7,364 nt of DNA from Bacteroidales bacterium. Its GTDB lineage: Bacteria; Bacteroidota; Bacteroidia; Bacteroidales; VadinHA17. The notes under the pieces were generated by a model. It was given only the letters and a program-made list of their open reading frames with translations. It made no database searches and was not told where the DNA came from. Made by a program: the position numbers and the translations under genes. Each line of letters begins with the position of its first letter. Positions within the stretch are counted from its first letter, which is position 1. The stretch is from positions 5,641-13,004 of the forward strand of contig PMEC01000039.1 in assembly GCA_003155705.1 (NCBI GenBank), written 5' to 3'. Positions 1-6,673 of the stretch are shown piece after piece.

Positions 1-1143
1 TTCCCCATATATAAAACTAAATATTTGGCCCTTTTAATTTTATTGTTGGTTATAAATATTCCTGTCCAGTCAATTGGAATTCAGCCTAAAGATTCAGTCG
101 GCAATAACCCGGGGATGTTAAATGCGGAGAACCTTGTCAGGGGGGAAAGGCTTTTCTTTGGATTAGTTTACCAGGATAATAAATCAATAAATTGTGCCGG
201 ATGTCATAATACGAGAGAATCAGACACATTGAACTGGAACCCTGATGCTCTGGAAATTTCCAGGAAGTATCTTGATAAAACCACAGAGGATTTAAACCGG
301 GTGCTGCTCCGGCCATCAGGGCAGAAAATGGCCCAGGTGCATAAAGGTTTTCAGCTGACAACCGAAGATATCATATTGATCAAAGCCTATATGGATAGAT
401 TCGTTGATATTGGGCTTAAAAAAAATAAACCAGTAATTACGAATCTCTTTTTATTCATTATTGCTTCGGTTTTATTCCTTTTTTCAATAACAGATCTTAT
501 AATAACAAAAATCGTAAAAAAACGATGGATAAATTATTCTGTTCTTATTGTTACAACTATTTTTATTATAAACACACTTGTTATTGATGCCATCGCATTG
601 GGTCACTCGAAAGACTATGCTCCATTTCAACCGATAAAATTTTCCCATGCGGTTCATGCAGGGCAGAATGGAACAGATTGCATTTATTGTCATAGTTCTG
701 CCCCATATAGCAAAATTGCCGGTATTCCACCTGAAAATGTATGTATGAACTGCCACCTGATGGTACGAAATGGCACTCGCTCAGGTGCGACAGAAATAGC
801 AAAAATAATCAGCGCATTCGAGGCTAAAAAACCTATAGAATGGATAAGAGTGTATAACCTTCCAGACCATGTTTTTTTCAGCCATGCACAGCACATAAGT
901 GTTGGAGAAGTTAAGTGCCAGGAATGTCATGGGAAGGTTGAAGAAATGAATGTCATTAAACAGGTCGGTGATTTATCAATGGGGTGGTGCATAAATTGTC
1001 ACCGGACTAAGAAAATAAATATTCATAATAATAAATTTTATTCGGAATACATTGATCTGGTTGAAAAGGTTAAAAAGGGAGTGGTTGACAGTGTTACTGT
1101 ACGCATGGTGGGGGGTACAGAATGCATGAAATGTCATTATTAA
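1..1143 (+). CDS. actA: ActA, multiheme cytochrome c subunit of alternative complex III (5' partial)
   Basis: Periplasm-facing heme subunit that carries electrons from the ActB clusters toward cytochrome c or the oxidase. Residues are numbered from the TTG at 25. Seen: a hydrophobic export segment (2-18); a small monoheme domain (about 34-130) with CAGCH at 57-61 and Met102 as candidate distal ligand; two hydrophobic helices (about 137-163 and 171-193) joined by a KKRW loop; then a pentaheme domain with CIYCH 219-223, CMNCH 240-244, CQECH 298-302, CINCH 322-326 and CMKCH 367-371, one residue before the stop. The positive loop predicts both heme domains on the periplasmic side. The stretch QPIKFSHAVHAG and the LPDHVFFSHAQH region fit bacteroidotal ActA. 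The frame is open to base 1 with lysines before the hydrophobic core, so the TTG is probably not the start and the true start lies upstream. The literature calls ActA pentaheme; here there are six motifs. A 27-base gap to actB supports an operon. Confidence 0.95.
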   Translation, partial: FPIYKTKYLALLILLLVINIPVQSIGIQPKDSVGNNPGMLNAENLVRGERLFFGLVYQDNKSINCAGCHNTRESDTLNWNPDALEISRKYLDKTTEDLNRVLLRPSGQKMAQVHKGFQLTTEDIILIKAYMDRFVDIGLKKNKPVITNLFLFIIASVLFLFSITDLIITKIVKKRWINYSVLIVTTIFIINTLVIDAIALGHSKDYAPFQPIKFSHAVHAGQNGTDCIYCHSSAPYSKIAGIPPENVCMNCHLMVRNGTRSGATEIAKIISAFEAKKPIEWIRVYNLPDHVFFSHAQHISVGEVKCQECHGKVEEMNVIKQVGDLSMGWCINCHRTKKINIHNNKFYSEYIDLVEKVKKGVVDSVTVRMVGGTECMKCHY

Positions 1144-1155
1144 CAGCATAATTTT

Positions 1156-1162
1156 GGAAAGG
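1156..1162 (+). promoter_or_regulatory. Possible weak ribosome binding site before actB
   Basis: The purine run GGAAAGG ends 8 bases before the actB ATG, with an A/T-rich spacer (tataaaat). It is the only start in the window with a purine run at roughly Shine-Dalgarno spacing. Bacteroidota mostly initiate without Shine-Dalgarno pairing and favour A-rich sequence just upstream of the start, which this site also has, so pairing with 16S rRNA may not matter. Confidence 0.3.
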
Positions 1163-1170
1163 TATAAAAT

Positions 1171-4134
1171 ATGAAAACCGACAGGAAAAATCCAAAAGAA
1201 TCAGAGAACCTGGCACGCGGTGAAAATGAAAATACCAGTGAGTCTAATAATAACCGGTTGCTTGATCTGTTTGAAGTGGATTTCGTTCGCCAGGGTACAT
1301 CCAGAAGGGATTTTTTGAAGGTTCTCGGGTTTAGTTTTGCTTCGGCAGCCGTTCTTGCAAGTTGCAAAAGACCTGTTTTGAAAGCCTTGCCATATATCAT
1401 ACAACCACCCGAACTTACTCCAGGGCAGGCGTTATACTATGCATCGAGTTATTATGACGGGCACGAATATTCCGGCATTCTGGTAAAAACAAGAGACGGA
1501 CGGCCAATAAAAATAGAGGGAAATGCCTTATGCTCATTTAACAAAGAAGGAACTACAGCCAGAGTACAGGCGTCAGTATTAAGTCTTTATGATGATGCAC
1601 GCCTGAAATCACCAACTGAAGATAATTTACCTGTTTCATGGGAAATAATTGATAAAAAAATCACATCAGAATTAACCAGGATAAATTCAACAGGAGGAGA
1701 AATTGTTTTGCTTACTTCAAGTATTCTTTCCCCTTCTACCGCCAAACTGATAAATGAATTCGGGGCCCGGTTCAAGAATTTTAAATGGGTTCAATATGAC
1801 GCTATCTCATATTCCGCAGTTCTGGAAGCTAATTCTATATGTTTCGGGAGACAAGTAATTCCAGATTATCATTTCCGGAATACATCGGTTGTTGTTTCAA
1901 TAAATGCAGATTTTCTTGGAACCTGGGTATCCCCGGTTCATTTTATCCCGGATTATATTTCCAGGCGAAAACCGGATAATGAGGAAAAAGACATGCTGCT
2001 GCATATTCATTTCGAATCAGGGATGAGCCTGACAGGAGCCAATGCTGATATAAGGAAAAAAATTAAGCCTTCAGAAGAAAAAATCCTGTTGATTGATTTG
2101 TACAATAAAATTGCGGAAAAAACAGGAGGAGAGATATTCCCTGGTGTTCCATACAGAGAAGACCTTTCGGAACTTGCCGGAAATCTCATTGAATCAAAAG
2201 GGAAAGCTATAGTACTATCAGGAACAAATAATGTTGACATACAGATTATTGTCAATGGAATTAACTTGCTGTTAGGTAGCTATACAGAGTGTATCGATCT
2301 GAATAACAGTCTTAACATTGCTTCGGGCATTGACAGCAATATGGAAAATCTTGTAAATGAACTGAACAATGGCACTGTCAATGCATTGATAATGTATAAT
2401 GTTAATCCGGTATACGATTATCCTGATTCAAATAAGTTTTTAGCCGGGATAAAAAAGACAGAATTGACAATAAATATGACTGTAAGTTTAAATGAAACGG
2501 TTGGACGTTGTAAGTACGAATGCCCCGTTCATCACTATCTGGAGTTGTGGGATGATTCAGAAATTATTCCTGGGCAATTAAGCTTAAGTCAGCCATGCAT
2601 CAATCCGATTTTTGATACCCGCTCATTCCAGGATTCATTATTGAAATGGACCGGAAAATCCACCCCTTATCATAATTATTTGATCTCGAACTGGGAAAAA
2701 ACATATTATCCCCATTCTGCCTTTTCAGATTTCAGAAAATTCTGGAATGAATCTCTGGGGAATGGTATCTTTAGTTATAAGGTCCCGGAGAGGAACTCTT
2801 TCAACTTTAATAAAGAAGGGCTTAATAAAGTAATGAAAAGTTCATCAAATGTGCTTTCTAACGGCTATGAGATTATTATTTCCGAAAGTGTATCTCTTGG
2901 AACGGGTTTGCATGCCAATAACCCCTGGTTAATGGAATTACCAGACCCGATTTCCCGGCAATGCTGGGAAAACGTTGCTGCTGTTTCATTAACGGATGCC
3001 AAAAAGTTAGGTCTGCAAATGGGATCTCTGGTTAAGATTGCTGATGGTCTGATTCTTCCTGCATTTATTCAGCCCGGACAGACTGAAGGAACAATCTCAG
3101 TTTCTCTTGGATATGGTCATACAAACTCCGGTCCGGTCTGCAAAAATATTGGGGTAAATATGTACCCTTTCGTAAGGATAAGTGAAAGAAACAAAATGTA
3201 TGGATTTTCAATTGACAAACCTGACAACACCTTAAAACGGAAACAGCTCGCACTTACTCAGGAACACTATTCGATGGAGGGAAGGCCAATTGTCAGGGAG
3301 ACTGTTCTTAGTAAATATAAAAAAGACCCATCTTCCGGGAATGAGTTTCATAAAGAATTTGAATCAACACACAAGACCCTGTATCCGGATGTGAAATATG
3401 ATGGGTTTCGCTGGGGGCTATCAATAGATCTGAATTCTTGCGTCGGATGTAATTCCTGTGTTATTGCCTGCCAGGCAGAAAACAATATCCCTGTTGTCGG
3501 TAAAAATGAAGTTATCAGGAGAAGGATAATGCATTGGATTAAGATAGACAGATATTATTCAGATAATCCCGATAATCCCCTGGTCTATTTTCAACCACTG
3601 GTATGCCAGCATTGTGATAATGCTCCCTGCGAAAATGTTTGTCCGGTTTCCGCAACAAACCATAGCAGTGAAGGATTGAACCAGATGACTTACAACCGAT
3701 GTGTCGGCACAAAGTATTGTATTAATAACTGTCCTTATAAAGTCAGGAGATTTAACTGGTACCGCTATACCAATAACAAAGCATTTGATTTTAATACTGC
3801 TTCAGATCTTGGGAAAATGGTTTTAAATCCTGATGTTACAGTCAGAGAGAGAGGTGTTGTGGAGAAATGTTCATTATGTGTTCAACGGATTCAGGAGAAG
3901 AAATTACAGGCTAAACTTGAAAACAGGAGGCTTAAAGATTATGAGATAAAGACAGCCTGTATGCAGGCATGTCCTTCAGGAGCCATCGTTTTTGGCAATC
4001 TTAATGATAGAAACAGTAAAGTCTCGAGGTTATTCACAGATCCAAGGAAATACGCCTTGCTTGAAGAGTTACATACTCTTCCTTCCGTAGGATATCTTAC
4101 AAAAATCAGGAATGATGAAAAACTAAATACATAA
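1171..4134 (+). CDS. actB: ActB, molybdoenzyme-like and iron-sulfur subunit of alternative complex III
   Basis: Large periplasmic electron-transfer subunit, 987 residues, a usual size for bacteroidotal ActB. Residues 1-43 are polar; SRRDFLK (44-50), a hydrophobic stretch and LASC (62-65) form a Tat signal with a lipobox. About 85-690 resembles the molybdopterin oxidoreductase fold (NPVYDYP from 412, GYGH at 647-650) but has no N-terminal CxxC cluster motif; where molybdoenzymes have the last such Cys it reads GTTARVQAS. The family is known to bind no molybdenum cofactor. From about 745 comes a PsrB/NrfC-like ferredoxin domain with Cys 757/760/763/767, 812/815/820/824, 844/850/854 and 900/903/930/934. 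Thr847 sits where a fourth ligand of the third motif would be. Fifteen ligands fit three [4Fe-4S] and one [3Fe-4S] cluster, as reported for characterised ACIII. It passes electrons from ActC to ActA. ATG is preceded by a purine run; actC follows after 18 bases. Confidence 0.97.
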   Translation: MKTDRKNPKESENLARGENENTSESNNNRLLDLFEVDFVRQGTSRRDFLKVLGFSFASAAVLASCKRPVLKALPYIIQPPELTPGQALYYASSYYDGHEYSGILVKTRDGRPIKIEGNALCSFNKEGTTARVQASVLSLYDDARLKSPTEDNLPVSWEIIDKKITSELTRINSTGGEIVLLTSSILSPSTAKLINEFGARFKNFKWVQYDAISYSAVLEANSICFGRQVIPDYHFRNTSVVVSINADFLGTWVSPVHFIPDYISRRKPDNEEKDMLLHIHFESGMSLTGANADIRKKIKPSEEKILLIDLYNKIAEKTGGEIFPGVPYREDLSELAGNLIESKGKAIVLSGTNNVDIQIIVNGINLLLGSYTECIDLNNSLNIASGIDSNMENLVNELNNGTVNALIMYNVNPVYDYPDSNKFLAGIKKTELTINMTVSLNETVGRCKYECPVHHYLELWDDSEIIPGQLSLSQPCINPIFDTRSFQDSLLKWTGKSTPYHNYLISNWEKTYYPHSAFSDFRKFWNESLGNGIFSYKVPERNSFNFNKEGLNKVMKSSSNVLSNGYEIIISESVSLGTGLHANNPWLMELPDPISRQCWENVAAVSLTDAKKLGLQMGSLVKIADGLILPAFIQPGQTEGTISVSLGYGHTNSGPVCKNIGVNMYPFVRISERNKMYGFSIDKPDNTLKRKQLALTQEHYSMEGRPIVRETVLSKYKKDPSSGNEFHKEFESTHKTLYPDVKYDGFRWGLSIDLNSCVGCNSCVIACQAENNIPVVGKNEVIRRRIMHWIKIDRYYSDNPDNPLVYFQPLVCQHCDNAPCENVCPVSATNHSSEGLNQMTYNRCVGTKYCINNCPYKVRRFNWYRYTNNKAFDFNTASDLGKMVLNPDVTVRERGVVEKCSLCVQRIQEKKLQAKLENRRLKDYEIKTACMQACPSGAIVFGNLNDRNSKVSRLFTDPRKYALLEELHTLPSVGYLTKIRNDEKLNT
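1300..1365 (+). other. Tat signal with lipobox in ActB
   Basis: The codons give SRRDFLK, a hydrophobic stretch rich in Gly, Phe, Ala and Val, and LASC ending at Cys65. The twin arginines are residues 45-46. The lipobox fits the usual L-A/S-S/G-C pattern, so cleavage by signal peptidase II and lipid attachment at Cys65 is predicted. Tat export of a folded, cluster-loaded ActB is consistent with its iron-sulfur content. The 43-residue leader before the arginines is long for a Tat signal. Confidence 0.75.
3439..3972 (+). other. Region of ActB encoding four iron-sulfur cluster motifs
   Basis: This stretch encodes all 15 predicted cluster cysteines. Motif I is CxxCxxCxxxC (757-767), II is CxxCxxxxCxxxCP (812-824), III is CxxTxxCxxxCP (844-854) and IV is CxxC, 26 residues, CxxxCP (900-934). 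In such double ferredoxin folds I pairs with IV and II with III. Thr at 847 (codon aca, 3709-3711) removes one ligand from the cluster held by motif III, which predicts [3Fe-4S] there. Confidence 0.9.
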
Positions 4135-4152
4135 TTATTCAGAAGCCAATCA

Positions 4153-5514
4153 ATGTATAACAGAAAAATCAGAGGGCCTCTTATTGAAGGGAATAAAACA
4201 CTTGGTCAGATTACCGAGGAGATAATTAACCCGCTGGATGTGCGACCCGGATTGTGGTGGACTATTGCTTTTGGGATTGCTTCAGCAGCCGCTCTTTTTG
4301 GAGGATATGCTATCTATATAACTGTTAATAAGGGAATTGGCACATGGGGTGTGAATAATTCGGTTGCCTGGGGATGGGAAATTGTAAATTTCGTCTGGTG
4401 GATAGGCATAGGACATGCAGGAACTGCATTTTCAATTTTCTTACTTATCTTAAGACAGAGATGGAGGACATCCATTAACAGGGCTGCAGAAGCCATGACT
4501 GTTTTTGCTGTAATCTCGGCAGCACTATTCCCGGCTCTGCACATGGGAAGAATATGGCTTGCTTTTTATATTTTCCCATATCCGAATACTAGAGGTCCGT
4601 TGTGGGTGAATTTTAACTCTCCTCTGTTCTGGGATTTTACAGCAATTACTGCATATCTTTTAATATCTGTTTCTTTCTGGTATCTCGGAATGTTACCGGA
4701 CCTTGCCACAATAAGGGATAAAACAGCTTCAAGATTAAGAAAAACTTTATACGGCTTTTTCAGCCTTGGATGGACCGGCTCAAGCCGCCATTGGATACGC
4801 TATGAATCGCTTAGTTTTATACTTGGGGGCATAGCTGCCGTACTAGTGGTTTCCGTTCACTCAATTGTTGCTACCGATTTTGCTGTCGGAATTGAACCGG
4901 GATGGCATACTACAATATTTCCGCCCTTTTTTGTCGTAGGAGCAATTTTCTCTGGATTTGCGATGGTAATGACTCTTATGGTTCTAATAAGGAGAATTTA
5001 CAAGCTTACAGATTATATTACCGATAACCATATGGATGCAATAGCCAGGATTCTTGTTTTTATATCATTGATAATGGGAACCGCCTACCTGACTGAAATC
5101 TTCATTGCATGGTACTCTGGCAATCAATATGAAATGTTTACATTTTTCAGGAATAGAATCACCGGCGATTATACAATTCAATTCTGGGGTATGATTGTTT
5201 GCAATGCCTTAATCCCTCAGCTTTTCTGGTTCAGGAAGATGCGAAGAAACTGGAAGTGGCTGCTGTTTGTTTCTCTTTCGATAAATGTCGGGATGTGGTT
5301 AGAAAGATACAATATTGTGGTTACCTCACTAAGTAAAGATTTCCTTCCATCTAATTGGGTTTCATATACCCCTACGATAATCGATATTGGAGTATTTGCC
5401 GGGACCCTCGGATTATTTGGTGTCGGAGTTCTGCTTTTCATGCGATATATTCCGATGTTGGCAATCAGCGAACTTAAGGGGGTGGTGCATATCGGAAATA
5501 AAACAGAGGATTAA
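4153..5514 (+). CDS. actC: ActC, NrfD/PsrC-type integral membrane quinol-binding subunit of alternative complex III
   Basis: Integral membrane subunit, 453 residues with about ten hydrophobic helices, in the NrfD/PsrC family. In the characterised complexes this subunit holds the quinol site on the periplasmic side next to ActB, and it has been proposed as a possible site of proton translocation. Visible family marks: the N-terminal NPLDVRPG segment (26-33) before the first helix; GIGHAGT (85-91, His88); RQRWRTSINRAAEAMT after the third helix (101-116); ALHMGR (128-133, His130) and Asp161; SVHS and TDF (235-243, His236, Asp242); GWHTTIFPPFF (250-260, His252); Glu315; and ERYNIV (384-389). These polar residues within or beside helices are candidates for quinol and proton contacts, by position only. 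The ATG has no Shine-Dalgarno site (upstream agaagccaatca). It lies 18 bases after actB and 12 before actD. ActF is its distant homologue in the same operon. Confidence 0.97.
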   Translation: MYNRKIRGPLIEGNKTLGQITEEIINPLDVRPGLWWTIAFGIASAAALFGGYAIYITVNKGIGTWGVNNSVAWGWEIVNFVWWIGIGHAGTAFSIFLLILRQRWRTSINRAAEAMTVFAVISAALFPALHMGRIWLAFYIFPYPNTRGPLWVNFNSPLFWDFTAITAYLLISVSFWYLGMLPDLATIRDKTASRLRKTLYGFFSLGWTGSSRHWIRYESLSFILGGIAAVLVVSVHSIVATDFAVGIEPGWHTTIFPPFFVVGAIFSGFAMVMTLMVLIRRIYKLTDYITDNHMDAIARILVFISLIMGTAYLTEIFIAWYSGNQYEMFTFFRNRITGDYTIQFWGMIVCNALIPQLFWFRKMRRNWKWLLFVSLSINVGMWLERYNIVVTSLSKDFLPSNWVSYTPTIIDIGVFAGTLGLFGVGVLLFMRYIPMLAISELKGVVHIGNKTED

Positions 5515-5526
5515 TCAGACGTAGTT

Positions 5527-6060
5527 ATGACGAGAACATTTAAAATAGGGGTTTTCGATGATGAGGGAAAATTTCTTACATCAATCAAATTATTGAAGGA
5601 GAAGGAATTTTTAATATATGATGTGTTTACGCCATATCCGATACATGAAGTATTTCATTTGATGAAGCGTAAATCCAGACTCCCGACTGCCGCCTATTTC
5701 TTCGGGCTATTCGGGATTATAGCCACACTGGCTTTTCTCTATTATACCTCTGTGATTGACTGGCCTGTTGTTTATGGAGGTAAACCATTTAACTCCTTTC
5801 CTTCATTTATCGTCGTCACAATTATTGTTACAATTCTTACTGTAACAATAGCAAGTCTTGTCCTTTTTTCAGCGAGGTCAAAACTTTTTCCCGGTCGTGA
5901 GAATACAATCTTTGACCCGAGAGCGACAAATGACAAATTTGTTATTGTAGTAGATAATGATAACCAGGATATTTCAAATGCCCGCAGGGCTGAAATTGTT
6001 ATGAAAGAACAGGGCGCAATTGAGGTTTTGGATAAAGAATTTGAAAGCGTAAAAGCATGA
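5527..6060 (+). CDS. actD: ActD, DUF3341 family membrane subunit of alternative complex III
   Basis: Small subunit of 177 residues, the normal size for DUF3341/ActD. No cofactor motif is present (no CxxCH and no cysteine cluster), so its role is taken to be structural: the family packs two helices against the core of the complex. Seen: a soluble N-terminal part with FTPYPIHEV (34-42), the family's best-kept stretch; a first helix (about 55-75); a loop with YGGKPFNSFPSF (83-94); a second helix (about 94-116); and a soluble C-terminal tail ending in a predicted alpha/beta segment (KFVIVVD, then EQGAIEVLD). The N-terminal part has no signal peptide, so both termini should be cytoplasmic with the loop outside. 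The start has no Shine-Dalgarno site (upstream aatcagacgtagtt). Its stop overlaps the actE start, suggesting translational coupling. Confidence 0.93.
   Translation: MTRTFKIGVFDDEGKFLTSIKLLKEKEFLIYDVFTPYPIHEVFHLMKRKSRLPTAAYFFGLFGIIATLAFLYYTSVIDWPVVYGGKPFNSFPSFIVVTIIVTILTVTIASLVLFSARSKLFPGRENTIFDPRATNDKFVIVVDNDNQDISNARRAEIVMKEQGAIEVLDKEFESVKA
6057..6060 (+). other. ATGA overlap of actD stop and actE start
   Basis: The actE ATG (6057-6059) overlaps the actD TGA (6058-6060) in a different frame. There is no good Shine-Dalgarno site just upstream, so reinitiation by ribosomes finishing actD is the likely way actE is translated. Confidence 0.8.
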
Positions 6061-6671
6061 AAATTATTTTTAAAAGGGAAACTGCATACGAAACAGTATT
6101 CCTGCTATTGGTTTCATTTATTATTTTAAGCTGCAACAGGAGCAGGAATAATCCGGGCTGGGATTATTTCCCGGATATGTTTTATTCAACTGCCTATGAA
6201 ACGAATTCCAGGAATCCGGAATTTAAAGATGGTATGACAATGAGAGTTCCTTCTGCCGGCACAATTCCAAGAGGATTTACGCCATTTGAATATACAATTG
6301 ATCCGGAGTCCCGTATTAAAGCGGGGAAGGAACTGGTCAATCCCATTTCCCGGACTGATGAATCTATCCAGCGGGGGGAAACAGTTTATTCTACTTTTTG
6401 TATAGGATGTCACGGTATTCGTGGTGAGGGGGATGGACGTCTTTACAAGAGCGGTTTATATCCTGTAAAACCACGCTCCCTGATTTCAGAAACTGCAGGC
6501 AAACTGAGGGACGGTGAGATATATCATTCTATAACACTGGGATTTGGTGCTATGGGGGCACATGGCTCCCAGGTAAGAGCTGATGACAGATGGATGCTCG
6601 TAATATACATCCGGGAACTTCAGGGGAAAGTTATGGGAATTACAGATATTAAAGAGGGGGAAAATAAATAA
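6057..6671 (+). CDS. actE: ActE, monoheme cytochrome c lipoprotein subunit of alternative complex III
   Basis: Periplasmic cytochrome c subunit, 204 residues, probably the exit heme that docks with soluble cytochrome c or the oxidase. Seen: a lipoprotein signal with a charged start, a hydrophobic core and lipobox ILSC ending at Cys26; an extended linker with PDMFYSTAYET (39-49) and NPEFKDGMTMRVP (53-65), both typical of bacteroidotal ActE; then a class I cytochrome c domain with RGETVYSTFCIGCHG (106-120), heme motif CIGCH at 115-119 (bases 6399-6413), the GEGDG stretch after it, and Met166 in GFGAMGAHG as the likely distal ligand. The closing RWMLVIYIRELQ helix (178-189) is the usual C-terminal cytochrome c helix. 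The only plausible start is the ATG overlapping actD, which places the signal correctly. The stop overlaps the actF start by one base. Confidence 0.95.
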   Translation: MKIIFKRETAYETVFLLLVSFIILSCNRSRNNPGWDYFPDMFYSTAYETNSRNPEFKDGMTMRVPSAGTIPRGFTPFEYTIDPESRIKAGKELVNPISRTDESIQRGETVYSTFCIGCHGIRGEGDGRLYKSGLYPVKPRSLISETAGKLRDGEIYHSITLGFGAMGAHGSQVRADDRWMLVIYIRELQGKVMGITDIKEGENK

Positions 6672-6673
6672 TG
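6671..6673 (+). other. TAATG junction of actE stop and actF start
   Basis: The last A of the actE TAA is the first base of the actF ATG. A G-rich run (gaggggg) lies well upstream, too far for normal Shine-Dalgarno spacing, and the immediate context is A/T-rich (aaaataaata). Termination-reinitiation coupling is likely. Confidence 0.75.

Noticed and set aside
137..896. Several open frames on the minus strand opposite actA
   Set aside because: They lie wholly inside a gene with six heme motifs and have no recognisable domains or start context; they are shadows of the coding strand.
1140..1404. Minus-strand open frames across the actA-actB gap
   Set aside because: They overlap the Tat signal region of actB, show no family features, and the 27-base gap leaves no room for an independent gene or divergent promoter.
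1587..3253. Minus-strand frames of 62-82 codons opposite actB
   Set aside because: Short, antisense to a clearly functional gene, and without motifs.
1171..4134. ActB as an active molybdenum or tungsten oxidoreductase, or as a polysulfide or nitrite reductase subunit
   Set aside because: The N-terminal cluster motif is missing, and the neighbours (pentaheme ActA, DUF3341, ActE, ActF) are specific to alternative complex III.
4135..4152. A terminator or promoter between actB and actC
   Set aside because: Only 18 bases, no hairpin and no T-run, and no match to the Bacteroidota TTG/TAnnTTTG promoter pattern.
4314..4544. Minus-strand frame opposite actC
   Set aside because: It is fully antisense to helix-coding sequence of a conserved NrfD-type protein; its Cys content is a by-product of the opposite strand.
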